Source: Bacteroidaceae bacterium
Lineage (GTDB): Bacteria; Bacteroidota; Bacteroidia; Bacteroidales; Bacteroidaceae
Assembly (NCBI GenBank): GCA_017552435.1
Contig: JAFZPZ010000019.1
Coordinates: forward strand, 38,123-102,122
Length of the DNA stretch: 64,000 nucleotides
Direction: 5' to 3'
Numbering within the stretch: position 1 is the first letter of the stretch; the number at the start of each line of letters is the position of its first letter. The notes beneath the pieces were generated by a model that was not told the origin of the DNA, searched no databases, and saw nothing but the letters and a program-made list of their open reading frames with translations. The translations under genes were made by a program, and so were the position numbers. Of the stretch, positions 1 to 8,332 are shown piece by piece.

Positions 1-553
1 GCTGCCACTGGTAGAACTCCGATGCCGGCACCACGAAAGACGACGGGAGGCTCACGGTGACGGGATGCTCCTGCGTATCGCATTCCACCAGAGCAGGCTG
101 TGGCGGCCAGTTGTTGCAGTAGAAAGGCCCACAGCCCAGGAACTTGTTGAGCCAAGGCCATTTTGTATTGCGGTCGTTATAGGCCGAGGCGTGGAACCCT
201 ATCCATCCGCCACCGTTCTCCATATACTTCTCGAAAGCCTCGCGCTGAGTCTGTCCAGCCGGAGCCGCATTCAGGCTGATGATGATGCTGTACTCCCGGA
301 GCCTGTCGTATGGATAATCGGCCAGCGAGGTTGTGACATCCATCGTCCATCCCTCGCCGTATGTCAGTTTATGGAAGAACTCCATCGCCTGCTTGTCGAA
401 CTGCACATGAGCCTCCTCGGCATGCGGTTCGTAGTGCAGCAACGCCTTGAATCGCGGTTCCCGCGCATAGTTGGCAGCATACTCTCCATTGTCCTGAGCC
501 CAAATGGCGAAGCAAGCCATAACGGCTACTATCAGAATCAATATCTTCTTCAT
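1..553 (-). CDS. ThuA-like secreted protein, N-terminal 184 residues (cut by window edge)
   Basis: Read leftwards from the ATG at 553. The first 20 residues, MKKILILIVAVMACFAIWAQ, look like a signal peptide, so the product is probably exported. The following residues include FKALLHYEPHAEEAH, SIIISLNAAP, the motif NGGGWIGFHA and CDTQEHPVT, the pattern of the ThuA-like family (glutamine-amidotransferase-like fold), often linked to sugar utilisation or found in secreted glycosidase-associated proteins. The catalytic function is not known for most members. A good promoter lies upstream (599-629). The stop codon is outside the window, so the total length and any further domain cannot be judged. 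Confidence 0.75.
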   Translation of the reverse strand, partial: MKKILILIVAVMACFAIWAQDNGEYAANYAREPRFKALLHYEPHAEEAHVQFDKQAMEFFHKLTYGEGWTMDVTTSLADYPYDRLREYSIIISLNAAPAGQTQREAFEKYMENGGGWIGFHASAYNDRNTKWPWLNKFLGCGPFYCNNWPPQPALVECDTQEHPVTVSLPSSFVVPASEFYQWQ

Positions 554-598
554 TGTTTTTTACTTAATCAGCTTCTTAAATTATATCCTTTGATGTTG

Positions 599-629
599 CA
601 AAGTTAGTGTTTTATCCAATACGAGCAAA
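599..629 (-). promoter_or_regulatory. Promoter of the ThuA-like gene
   Basis: On the minus strand TTTG (629-626), a 19-bp spacer and TAACTTTG (606-599) match the Bacteroidetes sigma-A consensus (TTTG, 19-21 bp, TAnnTTTG). It ends 46 bp before the start codon at 553. Confidence 0.7.
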
Positions 630-1054
630 GGAATATGCAAATTATTTGAGTATCGGCTGAAGCCTCAGCCGTTCTTGATCAGAAAAAGACATTCCGCGGG
701 GCTTTTTCGCGCAATTTTGACACATGTAACCCAAAGGACGCAAGAACTTTTTCGGGAGCTCACCTTGCCAAGAAAACGCAAAATCTACGATGAAATGGGG
801 AAAAATGTAAAACCTGTTTGAACTTTTGAGACAGGAAAGACAGGGCGTGGTAACATAGTTACGTAACCAAAAACAGAGACCCTAAGTTACAGAAAAAAAT
901 TCTATTATTATATATATATAATAATAGGCCTTAAAAAATGGGTATGGGTCACATTTTTAGGTTACGTAACTATGTAACCTGGACGCCGCCGCGAAGGCCG
1001 TGCTGGAAATTGTGTCAATTGGTATTAAAAATCGTCTGAATTCGACGCCAAAAA
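630..1054. other. Non-coding accessory remnant between the ThuA-like gene and the HU-like promoter
   Basis: No convincing coding sequence is present on either strand. It holds an AT-rich palindromic core (TATATATATA at about 911-920) flanked by two inverted copies of a 20-bp palindromic motif (849-868 and 960-979). A third copy lies beside the VirE-N/DUF3987 gene at 52666. This suggests the segment is the worn-out remainder of a similar accessory module. Confidence 0.5.
849..979. repeat. Inverted pair of GGTTACGTAACTATGTAACC motifs
   Basis: Copy 1 (849-868) read on the minus strand is GGTTACGTAACTATGTTACC; copy 2 (960-979) on the plus strand is GGTTACGTAACTATGTAACC. Each copy is itself nearly palindromic, and they face each other across about 90 bp of AT-rich DNA. 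Copy 1 is followed on the plus strand by CAGAGACCCT; the same bases in reverse complement (AGGGTCTCTG) precede the third copy at 52666-52685. Their role is unknown; recombination, replication or regulator binding are possible. Confidence 0.6.
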
Positions 1055-1086
1055 TTTGACACCGCAAGGAAATTGTCGTACCTTTG
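1055..1086 (+). promoter_or_regulatory. Promoter of the truncated HU-like gene
   Basis: TTTG (1055-1058), 20 bp, TACCTTTG (1079-1086) is a near-perfect Bacteroidetes promoter. The -7 element and the bases after it (CGTACCTTTGCA, then TGTCGAAAG) recur at the promoter of the Rha-type gene (minus strand, about 56165-56185). This supports a common origin of the two accessory regions. Confidence 0.65.
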
Positions 1087-1240
1087 CAGTGTCGAAAGGA
1101 AGACAGAAACGGCCCCGCTCGCCAGCAAGGAAGATTTCCCAGGCGCATCAAAATTTTCTCCCTGCCCAGAGCGCAAAATTCGAGTCTGGAACCGACAAAC
1201 GAGAACTAAAACTAACTACTACCCCGACCGTCCTAAAAAA

Positions 1241-1267
1241 CTCCCCCTAAAGGGGGCTGGGGGGTCC
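1241..1267. repeat. GC-rich palindromic element (family A) in the HU-like 5' leader
   Basis: CTCCCCCTAAAGGGGG followed by CTGGGGGGTCC. Read on the minus strand it is GGACCCCCC-AG-CCCCCTTTAGGGGGAG, the same layout as the copies at 2605, 25398, 38232 and 55134. It separates the promoter at 1055-1086 from the start codon at 1283. Confidence 0.8.
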
Positions 1268-1282
1268 AAAATCTTTACAACT

Positions 1283-1462
1283 ATGGCAATGAAAGTAAAA
1301 GCAATCGAGAAGAAACTGAAGTTCACCAAGGACGAGAACGACCTGCGTATGGCGCTGCCTACGGTGATGACCTTCAGGACTGGTTGCGTCTTGAAATATT
1401 CGGCTATCTGTTGTGTCATTTGCTGCGTATCCATACGACTCATTATTCTATTATGGAAGTAA
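1283..1462 (+). pseudogene. Truncated HU-like DNA-binding protein gene
   Basis: The ATG at 1283 begins MAMKVKAIEKKLKFTKDEND, which resembles the N-terminus of the Bacteroidales HU-related DNA-binding proteins found beside VirE-N/DUF3987 genes (established association; family assignment from memory of the N-terminal pattern). After about 20 residues the similarity stops. The frame runs on through sequence that is antisense to the start of another gene and ends at 1462, giving 59 residues instead of the usual 130 or more. The promoter is intact, so a short product may still be made, but a functional HU fold is not possible. Confidence 0.5.
1372..1443 (-). pseudogene. N-terminal fragment of a MntA-type nucleotidyltransferase gene
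   Basis: Reading leftwards from the ATG at 1443 gives MSRMDTQQMTQQIAEYFKTQ then PVLK. This matches the start of the small Bacteroidales nucleotidyltransferase-domain proteins (antitoxin half of HEPN/MNT pairs), which usually continue with a GS motif such as LFGSYARGE. Here the continuation is VITVGSAIRRS and the frame then enters the antisense of the HU-like fragment, so the catalytic GS-x10-DxD region is missing. It and the HU-like fragment meet head to head at about 1343-1371, as expected from a deletion that joined two convergent genes. Confidence 0.4.
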
Positions 1463-1510
1463 ATTCAAGAATAATTGAGATGGCAAGCAGGATTTTAGCA
1501 AAAAAAGTTG

Positions 1511-1518
1511 TATATTTG
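1511..1518 (+). promoter_or_regulatory. -7 element of the efflux operon promoter
   Basis: TATATTTG (1511-1518) fits TAnnTTTG and lies 39 bp before the ATG of the adaptor gene. No clean TTTG is seen at the expected upstream distance; the region is A-rich. Confidence 0.55.
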
Positions 1519-1557
1519 CAGGCGATAAATTACAGATAATTTAAATAGAAAAGAAAT

Positions 1558-2604
1558 ATGAAAGCAACAGGATTTTTTGTTTTGACACTGGTTATGGCTG
1601 GAATGCTGATGGCCTGTGGCGGCAACAACAAGAAAGATGCCGCAGAGACAGTCATCCACAGTGTGATGACCACACATCCCTCTGCAATCGGCGGCAGGGA
1701 GGTGAAGAACTTCTCGGGCGTGGTGAAGGAGAATGCCACCATCAGCCTCAGTTTCCGCGCTGGCGGACAGATTCAGTCTATTCCCGTCAAGGAAGGTCAG
1801 CATGTGCGTCGCGGACAGCTTTTGGCACAGCTCGACACCAAGGACTATCAGATTGCCGTGGATAATGCCCGCGTCCAGGTGGACCAGATGCGCCGTCAGG
1901 TGGAACGCATGAAAGCTCTCTACGAGGGCAATGCCATGAACGGCAACGACTACGAACTGGCAACAAGCAAACTGGAACTGCTGGAGCTGCAGTTGCGCAA
2001 TGCCGAGAACCAGCTGAGCTACACGCACCTCACGGCTCCCTGCGACGGCTACGTACAAGGCGTGCACCGCGAATTGTCCGAGATGGTAGCCGTAGGCACA
2101 CCCGTCATATCGCTTGTCGATGACCGCCGCAGAGAGATACAGATCAATGTGCCCAGCGACGTTGCACGCGACTACGACCGCTACGACGGCGCTTACTTCA
2201 TCCACAACGGGCAGCGCTATCCGCTGGACATCATCGCCATCCTGCACAAGGCCGATGCCAACCAACTCTACAACGTGCGTCTGGCTACCAACGCTCCTAT
2301 CCGTCCAGGACAGAGCGTGGATGTCTATATCGAGGCACGTGCCTCCGAGAATGAGGTACTGACCGTTCCCGCAGGAGCAGTCTTCGAGGACGGAGGCAAG
2401 AGCTATGTCTGGGTGCTCAAGGACAATAAGATCAGCCGCCGTGCCGTAACAGCCAACAAGGTTGACAAGAACGGAAAAGTGATCATCACCAGCGGACTGG
2501 ACACCACCGACGAAGTGGTGAAAGCCGGCGTGACTCGTCTGACTGAGGGTGAGACCGTGCGTGTGGTCACAGGTGAGTCAAGTAATGTGGGAGACCTCTT
2601 ATAG
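1558..2604 (+). CDS. RND efflux periplasmic adaptor lipoprotein (membrane fusion protein)
   Basis: 348 residues. The N-terminus has a lipoprotein signal with lipobox LMAC (Cys at about residue 20), so it should be anchored in a membrane facing the periplasm. The layout is that of HlyD/AcrA-type adaptors: a beta-barrel/lipoyl start (FSGVVKENATISLSFRAGGQ, then IPVKEGQHVRRGQLLAQLD), a coiled-coil hairpin (about 90-140, ending NQLSYTHLTAPCDGYV), the second lipoyl half and a C-terminal membrane-proximal domain. It links the inner-membrane pump at 2657 with the outer-membrane channel at 5915, forming a three-gene operon. The substrate cannot be read from sequence; drugs, bile salts or metabolites are all possible. 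Confidence 0.9.
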   Translation: MKATGFFVLTLVMAGMLMACGGNNKKDAAETVIHSVMTTHPSAIGGREVKNFSGVVKENATISLSFRAGGQIQSIPVKEGQHVRRGQLLAQLDTKDYQIAVDNARVQVDQMRRQVERMKALYEGNAMNGNDYELATSKLELLELQLRNAENQLSYTHLTAPCDGYVQGVHRELSEMVAVGTPVISLVDDRRREIQINVPSDVARDYDRYDGAYFIHNGQRYPLDIIAILHKADANQLYNVRLATNAPIRPGQSVDVYIEARASENEVLTVPAGAVFEDGGKSYVWVLKDNKISRRAVTANKVDKNGKVIITSGLDTTDEVVKAGVTRLTEGETVRVVTGESSNVGDLL

Positions 2605-2630
2605 GACCCCCTAACCCCCTTTAGGGGGAA
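2605..2630. repeat. GC-rich palindromic element (family A) directly after a stop codon
   Basis: GACCCCC-TAACCCCC-TTTAGGGGGAA begins immediately after the TAG that ends the adaptor gene (2602-2604) and ends 27 bp before the ATG of the pump gene. CCCCCTTTAGGGGG forms a hairpin in RNA, so it may affect mRNA stability or coupling inside the operon. Confidence 0.85.
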
Positions 2631-2656
2631 TTAATGAAAAGTGAAAATTGAGAATT

Positions 2657-5600
2657 ATGAATGTAAGAGGACTCACTGAATTCTTTGTACGACGTCCGGT
2701 TATTTTCTGGAGTTTCGTCGTCGGAATATTTCTGATGGGTGTGTTCAGCTTCCTGAGTATGCCCAAGCTGGAGGACCCCGCCGTAGCCATCAAACAGGCA
2801 TCGGTGGCGCTGGTCTATCCGGGAGCTACCGCCCATGAGGTGGAACTGAAAGCCGTGCAGTTGATGGAGGACGAGCTGAGAACGCTTCCCGACGTCAAGC
2901 ACCTCAATACCGACTGTCAGCCGGGTATGGCCATCATCACCGTGAAATTCGAAAGCACCGTGAAGATGGAGGATATGGAGCAGCACTTCGACCAACTGCG
3001 CCGCAAGGCAGGCGATGCGGCTTCCAAACTGCCATCCGGCTGCTATCCGCCCATCGTCGTCGATGACATGCTTGATGTCTATGGTCTCTTCTATGCCTTC
3101 ACGGGCGACGGCTACGACTACAGCGAACTGGAGAAATACGCCAAGCTGGTACGCCGCGAACTGCTGACGGTGAAAGGCGTGAAGCGCATCAACATCGTCG
3201 GCACACGTTCCGAGGTTATCAATGTTATCATATCCAAGGAGAAACTGGCGCGCAACGGTGTCATTCCCACACAGGTGATGATGGCCCTGCAGAACGCCGG
3301 AAAGGCAGTGAACGCGGGTATGTACGAGACGACGGAAGCGTGCTCCGACGAGAGCCCTGCCGATGTCCTCCAGCGCATACAGCTACGCGTCAGCGACGAA
3401 CTGCAGGACGAGGAAGACGTGGCCAACCTGCTCATCCGCTCATCGGGCGGCAAGCTGATCAGGCTGGGCGACATAACCACCATCGAGCGTGCCTACAAGG
3501 AGCCGCAGACAGGCGGTTTCTTCGTGGACGGCAAGGCTGCACTGGGTATCTGTCTGACGACAAACGAGGGTGTTGTGGTGCCCGACGTGGGTGCTGCTGT
3601 CGATGCCAAGCTGGCAGAAGTAATGCAGCGCGTGCCCGTGGGCTTCGAGACACAGAAGATATTCTTCCAGCCCGACCAAGTGAACTCCGCTATCAGCGGC
3701 TTCATGATTAACCTGCTGGAGTCCGTGCTCATCGTCATCATCATACTCATGTTCATCTACGGTCTGCGCGGTGGCTGCATCATCGGCCTCGGACTGGTGC
3801 TGAGCATCGCCATTACCTTCCCCGTCCTGCTGCTCATGGACAGCACACTGCAGCGTATCTCGCTCGGAGCGTTCATCGTGGCTATGGGTATGCTGGTAGA
3901 TAACGCCATCGTCATTCTCGACGGAATACTGGAAGACCGAAAACGCGGCGTGGGCCCCAAGACCTACCTGTACCGCATCGGCGGAAACACGGCCATCCCC
4001 ATGCTGGGTGCCACCGTCATTGCCGTACTGACGTTTCTGCCCACATTCCTCTCGCCCACGACGGGCGGCGAATACTGCCGCGACCTGTTCCTCGTGCTGT
4101 GTATCTCGCTGCTGGCTTCATGGCTCTTTGCCATTGCTCAGGTGCCAGCCACGGTCGTAGCCTGGATGCCTCTGCGTCCGACACGCAAAGAGACGGGTGC
4201 CGACGGCGGCGAGCAGAAGGAGAATCCCCTGCGCCGCATCGTCCGTTCCCTGATCGGCGTACTCATTAACTACAAGGCACTGACCCTGATTGTTGCCGTC
4301 ATAGCCCTCGTCCTCAGCGTCTGGGGCTTCATGAACGTCAAGCAGATCTTCTTCCCCGACTTCGACTACAAGCAGTTCGTCGTTGAGTACTATCTGCCCG
4401 ACCAGAGCTCTCCCGACCGTGTGCAGCGCGACCTGAAGCAGATGACGGCTGAGCTGCTGCAGGACGAGCGTGTGGAGCGCGTAGCAGCGGCCATGGGTTC
4501 CACCCCGACGCGCTACAGCCTCGTGCGACCCATGAACAACGGTGGCAACCGTTACGGCGAGCTCATCGTTGACTGTCCCGACTTCAATACCGTCAAGCAG
4601 GTCATTGCCGACATGCGCCCCAAGCTTCGCGAGCACTACCCCGATGCATACATCAGGTTCCGCACCTATAACCTGTCTATTTCCACGACCCACCTCGTGC
4701 AGGTGCAGTTCCAGGGCCCCGACCCCGCCGTACTGCGCCGCCTCTGCGACCAGGCTCAGGAAATCATGCGCCGCAGCTCGCAGATTGATCCCTACAGCGT
4801 CACCTCCAATTGGCTGCCCAAGGGCAAGGCACTCGTTGCCGACTACGTGCAGCAGGACGCTGTCCGCAGCGGCTTCAACCGCGATAACGTGGCTTCGTCG
4901 TTGCTCGCCGCCACAAACGGCATGCCCGTCGGCGTCATTCAGGATCACGACAAGAGCGTCGTCATCCAGATGCAGGTGCGCAACGAGGACGGCTCCAAGA
5001 TACAGAACCTGCAGGACATCCCCGTATGGACACACCTCGGCACCAATATCAGTACAGATGACGTGCAAGGTCTTGTCTCGGGCACCAAGAGCATAGAGGA
5101 AATCGAGAGCACCCTGCATAACAGTACGCCGCTCAGCACCATCACCCGGGGCATCAACCTCGACTGGGAAGAGGACTACATCTACCGCGTCGATGGTCAG
5201 CGCACCATCCTCGCCGAGTGCGACGTCAATGCCCTCGACCCCAAGGCCACCAACAAGAGTGCTGAGGCCAGCATACGCGAGGAAATAGAGGCCATCGAGA
5301 TACCCACAGGCTACAGAATGAGCTGGGAAGGCGACAGCGCCTCCTCTTCCGAGAGCACGGCATCACTGATGAAGCTCTTCCCCATCGCCTTTGTCTTCAT
5401 CATCGTCATCCTGCTGCTGCTCTTCAACGACTGGCGCACCGTGGGCATCATATTCGCCTGCGTACCGTTCATCCTCTGCGGTATCGCACCCGCGTTGCTT
5501 ATCTCCGGACAGCCCTTCACCTTCATCGCCATCCTCGGTATGATGGGCCTTATGGGTATGATGATCAAGAACGCCCTTGTGCTGATCGACGAAATCAACC

Positions 5601-5839
5601 GCCTCCGCAACGAGGAGAAACAGAGTGCCTACGATGCCATCTGCAACGCTACGGCCAGCCGTGCATTGCCTGTCATTATGGCCTCCCTGACCACTATCGT
5701 CGGTATGGCACCCCTCGTGCTCGACCCCATGTACGGCTCCATGGCAATCTGCATCATGTCGGGTCTAACTATGGGAACGCTCATCACCCTCGTATTCCTG
5801 CCCATCCTCTACGCCACCGTGTTCAGGGTAAAGAAATAA
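2657..5839 (+). CDS. RND efflux transporter, inner-membrane pump
   Basis: 1,060 residues from the ATG at 2657; an in-frame TTG at 2648 is an unlikely earlier start. N-terminus MNVRGLTEFFVRRPVIFWSF is typical of AcrB/MexB-like pumps. Two large periplasmic loops and 12 membrane helices are expected. The TM4 proton-relay motif is visible (GMLVDNAIVILDGI, about residue 420), and the TM10 lysine sits in GMMIKNALVLIDEINRL (about residue 975). It takes substrate from the periplasm or membrane by proton antiport and passes it to the outer-membrane channel encoded next. Length and motifs fit the HAE-type RND family; no frameshift is seen. Confidence 0.93.
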   Translation: MNVRGLTEFFVRRPVIFWSFVVGIFLMGVFSFLSMPKLEDPAVAIKQASVALVYPGATAHEVELKAVQLMEDELRTLPDVKHLNTDCQPGMAIITVKFESTVKMEDMEQHFDQLRRKAGDAASKLPSGCYPPIVVDDMLDVYGLFYAFTGDGYDYSELEKYAKLVRRELLTVKGVKRINIVGTRSEVINVIISKEKLARNGVIPTQVMMALQNAGKAVNAGMYETTEACSDESPADVLQRIQLRVSDELQDEEDVANLLIRSSGGKLIRLGDITTIERAYKEPQTGGFFVDGKAALGICLTTNEGVVVPDVGAAVDAKLAEVMQRVPVGFETQKIFFQPDQVNSAISGFMINLLESVLIVIIILMFIYGLRGGCIIGLGLVLSIAITFPVLLLMDSTLQRISLGAFIVAMGMLVDNAIVILDGILEDRKRGVGPKTYLYRIGGNTAIPMLGATVIAVLTFLPTFLSPTTGGEYCRDLFLVLCISLLASWLFAIAQVPATVVAWMPLRPTRKETGADGGEQKENPLRRIVRSLIGVLINYKALTLIVAVIALVLSVWGFMNVKQIFFPDFDYKQFVVEYYLPDQSSPDRVQRDLKQMTAELLQDERVERVAAAMGSTPTRYSLVRPMNNGGNRYGELIVDCPDFNTVKQVIADMRPKLREHYPDAYIRFRTYNLSISTTHLVQVQFQGPDPAVLRRLCDQAQEIMRRSSQIDPYSVTSNWLPKGKALVADYVQQDAVRSGFNRDNVASSLLAATNGMPVGVIQDHDKSVVIQMQVRNEDGSKIQNLQDIPVWTHLGTNISTDDVQGLVSGTKSIEEIESTLHNSTPLSTITRGINLDWEEDYIYRVDGQRTILAECDVNALDPKATNKSAEASIREEIEAIEIPTGYRMSWEGDSASSSESTASLMKLFPIAFVFIIVILLLLFNDWRTVGIIFACVPFILCGIAPALLISGQPFTFIAILGMMGLMGMMIKNALVLIDEINRLRNEEKQSAYDAICNATASRALPVIMASLTTIVGMAPLVLDPMYGSMAICIMSGLTMGTLITLVFLPILYATVFRVKK

Positions 5840-5876
5840 GCCTCACCCCCAGCCCCTCTCCGAGAGAGAGGGGAGT
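5840..5876. repeat. GC-rich palindromic element (family B), first of an inverted pair
   Basis: Starts right after the TAA of the pump gene: GCCTCACCCCCAGCCCCTCT, then CCGAGAGAGAGGGGAGT. It is almost exactly the reverse complement of 5981-6018, so the two could pair across the tolC-like start codon. Confidence 0.85.
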
Positions 5877-5914
5877 ATGTGGCGAAATATAAATAGTTAT
5901 AAGATTATTATAAG

Positions 5915-7285
5915 ATGAAAAAGATAATATTGTTTTTATATACATTAATCTTGTGTTTTCCACTCTTTAGCCAAGAAAGCACTCCCCTCTCTCTCGGAGA
6001 GGGGTCGGGGGTGAGGCGTCTCTCTCTCGCCGACTGCCGACGTATGGCACTTGAGCAGAACGAGAAAATCAAGGCAGCCGACAACGCGGTGGAGAAGGCA
6101 AAACTGGACCGACAGATAGCCTTCGCCCAGTATCTGCCCAAGGTGGACGGTTCCTTTACGATGGTCCACATGAAGAATATTGACATACTGGATCAGGAAT
6201 TCCTGGGATTGTCGCTGCAGACACGCGGCACCTATCTGGCTGGCATCAGTGTTACACAGCCACTCTATGTCGGAGGACAGATAACATCCGCTAACCGCCT
6301 GGCAAAAATCGGTCAAACCATCAGCGAGGAACAGCAGCGGAAGGTTCGCATGCAGGTCATCAGCGATGTTGACAATGCCTACTATACGCTCATAGCCGTG
6401 CGTTCGAAAGTGCAGATGCTGGAAGCATACTCCCGGCAGATGCAGGAGCTCTACGACCAGGTGAAACTCAGCGTAGATGTCCAGATGGCCACAGAAAACG
6501 ACCTTCTGCGTGTCTCTACCAAGCAGAACGAGGTTGATTACCAGCTGCAGAAAGCCCGCAATGGCGAACAGCTCTGCGGACTGGCTCTGGCCTACGTGAT
6601 TGGCACCGACCTGGAGCAGACCATCATTCCAACCGACACCGTCTTCAATGGTCAACTCTCAACTCTCAACCCTCAACTCTCAACTTTTAGCGAGGACATC
6701 TCTACACGTCCTGACCTGCTTTTGCTTCAGCAGAAGGTAAAGGCCAGCGAAGTACTGGTGAAGAAGTCACGTTCCAACTATCTGCCTACCGTAGCACTTG
6801 TGGGGCGGTATTCACACTATGACAATTTCAGATTGAAGGGTCACCTGAACCTGCCCAATTTCAGTCCGATGTCTATTAACCATACCATCAGCGGCGGTAA
6901 TCCTGTGGCGCTGCTTTCTGTCAGTCTGCCCATCTTCCATTGGGGCGCTGAGCTGAAGAAGGTCAAGAAGGCAAAACTTGACCTCAGCGATGCCAAGCTG
7001 GATTTGCAGCAGAACGAACGCGGCATGCGTGTTGAGGTGCGCAAGGCTGTCCAGAACATCACCGACGGCGAGCGTATGGTCGAGACCGCAACGGTGGGCC
7101 GTCAGCAGGCCGACGAGAACCTGCGTGTGATGCGCAAGAAATTTGACAACCAGATGTGCACGATGACCGACCTGCTGGATGCCCAGTCCCAGTGGCAGCA
7201 GGCTCGCAGCAACCTCATCGAGGCAGAGACGCAGCTGAAAATCTACGAGACCGAATATCTCCGCGTTACTGGCAAACTGGAATAA
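5915..7285 (+). CDS. TolC-family outer-membrane efflux channel
   Basis: 456 residues. Signal peptide MKKIILFLYTLILCFPLFSQ, then two OEP repeats with long coiled-coil helices, e.g. SLADCRRMALEQNEKIKAAD, ISVTQPLYVGGQ, DNAYYTLIAVRSKVQMLEAY in the first half and NERGMRVEVRKAVQNI and LLDAQSQWQQARSNLIEAET in the second. It is the exit duct of the RND system encoded just upstream. Two short repeats are embedded in frame: a family B element coding for about residues 22-35 (STPLSLGEGSGVRR) at the mature N-terminus, and an AT-rich repeat at 6648-6688 coding NGQLSTLNPQLSTF in the linker between the two OEP halves. Both lie where extra residues are tolerated. Confidence 0.92.
   Translation: MKKIILFLYTLILCFPLFSQESTPLSLGEGSGVRRLSLADCRRMALEQNEKIKAADNAVEKAKLDRQIAFAQYLPKVDGSFTMVHMKNIDILDQEFLGLSLQTRGTYLAGISVTQPLYVGGQITSANRLAKIGQTISEEQQRKVRMQVISDVDNAYYTLIAVRSKVQMLEAYSRQMQELYDQVKLSVDVQMATENDLLRVSTKQNEVDYQLQKARNGEQLCGLALAYVIGTDLEQTIIPTDTVFNGQLSTLNPQLSTFSEDISTRPDLLLLQQKVKASEVLVKKSRSNYLPTVALVGRYSHYDNFRLKGHLNLPNFSPMSINHTISGGNPVALLSVSLPIFHWGAELKKVKKAKLDLSDAKLDLQQNERGMRVEVRKAVQNITDGERMVETATVGRQQADENLRVMRKKFDNQMCTMTDLLDAQSQWQQARSNLIEAETQLKIYETEYLRVTGKLE
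5981..6018. repeat. Family B palindromic element inside the tolC-like gene
   Basis: ACTCCCCTCTCTCTCGGAGA then GGGGTCGGGGGTGAGG. It is translated as STPLSLGEGSGVR in frame with the outer-membrane channel and is the inverted partner of 5840-5876, about 105 bp away. Confidence 0.85.
6648..6688. repeat. AT-rich monotonous repeat (family C) inside the tolC-like gene
   Basis: Four near-copies of TCAACTCTCAAC/CCTCAACTCTCAAC are read in frame as NGQLSTLNPQLSTF. Comparable TCAATGTTCAA-type runs occur between and inside other genes in this window. Confidence 0.7.
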
Positions 7286-7338
7286 AATGCCACGTGTACC
7301 GGATAAAGAACAAATAATAATAATAATACATCAAGAAA

Positions 7339-8316
7339 ATGGGAAAAATAAAAACTATCGGAATTCTGACATCAGGCGGCGACGCCCCCGGCATGAACGC
7401 AGCCATTCGTTCCGTAACAAGAGCTGGAATATATAATGGTTTCAACATCAAAGGTATCTACCGAGGCTATGAAGGACTCATCAATGGTGAGGTGAAAGCG
7501 TTTTCCACCGAGGATGTGTCGGGAATCATCTCTCGCGGTGGTACTATTCTGAAAACTGCACGAAGTAAGGATTTCATGACACCCGAAGGCAGACAGAAAG
7601 CGTTTGAAACCTGTCAGCGCGAGGAAATTGATGCACTTGTAATCATCGGCGGAAACGGTTCTCTGTCCGGAGCCCGTATATTCGCTGAGGAATTCGACTT
7701 CCCAATCATTGGATTGCCCGGCACCATCGACAATGACCTTTACGGCACCGATGCCACTATCGGCTATGATACCACCATGAACACCATCATGGATTGTGTG
7801 GACCGCATCCGCGACACAGCCAATTCACACGAACGAATCTTCTTTGTTGAAGTAATGGGACGCGAGGCAGGATACTTAGCCCAAAACACAGCCATTGCTT
7901 GCGGAGCAGAAGCCGCTATCATTCCTGAAGATATGACTGATGCCGACCAGTTGGCCGAATTCATGCATCGAGGCATCCGAAAGTCCAAGAAGTCATGTAT
8001 CGTCATCGTATCTGAAAGTCAAAAGTGCGGTGCCCTCTACTATGCCGATCGTGTGAAGAAGGAGTTCCCTGGTTTCGACGTGCGTGTTTCTATCCTTGGT
8101 CACCTACAGCGCGGCGGCAGTCCGTCAGCCCGCGACCGCGTCCTTGCCAGTTGCATGGGCGTAGGAGCCATCGAGGCCATCAAGCAGGGCCAGCGCAACG
8201 TGATGATAGGCTATCGCTTTAACGACGTGGTCTATGTACCCTTCAGTGAGTGCATCCGCACAGACAAACCTTTCGACAAGCGCCTCATCAGGGTGCTCGA
8301 TGAACTGAGCATCTAA
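7339..8316 (+). CDS. pfkA: ATP-dependent 6-phosphofructokinase
   Basis: 325 residues, the usual size of the bacterial group A enzyme, which phosphorylates fructose 6-phosphate to fructose 1,6-bisphosphate in glycolysis. The ATP-binding start [17 protein letters not shown], the glycine-rich [11 protein letters not shown], the catalytic loop [12 protein letters not shown] with the general-base Asp, and MGREAGYLA with [11 protein letters not shown] (fructose-phosphate binding) are all present. Gly follows the first motif as in ATP-using rather than PPi-using forms, so ATP is inferred. The gene precedes a GH13 glucosidase gene by 16 bp and heads the stretch of alpha-glucan and partner-switching genes. 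Confidence 0.95.
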   Translation: MGKIKTIGILTSGGDAPGMNAAIRSVTRAGIYNGFNIKGIYRGYEGLINGEVKAFSTEDVSGIISRGGTILKTARSKDFMTPEGRQKAFETCQREEIDALVIIGGNGSLSGARIFAEEFDFPIIGLPGTIDNDLYGTDATIGYDTTMNTIMDCVDRIRDTANSHERIFFVEVMGREAGYLAQNTAIACGAEAAIIPEDMTDADQLAEFMHRGIRKSKKSCIVIVSESQKCGALYYADRVKKEFPGFDVRVSILGHLQRGGSPSARDRVLASCMGVGAIEAIKQGQRNVMIGYRFNDVVYVPFSECIRTDKPFDKRLIRVLDELSI

Positions 8317-8332
8317 CTAATATCTGGATATT

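Noticed and set aside
65-607. Plus-strand open frame of 180 codons
   Set aside because: It is antisense to the ThuA-like gene, whose signal peptide, promoter and motifs are convincing.
682-708. GAAAAAG...CTTTTTC inverted repeat as terminator
   Set aside because: No gene ends nearby in either direction, and the 13-nt loop with a weak A/T stem makes it unlikely.
4118-5119. 333-codon frame on the minus strand inside the RND pump gene
   Set aside because: It lies opposite a full-length, motif-complete transporter gene; the residues are His/Val/Leu-rich as expected of antisense reading.
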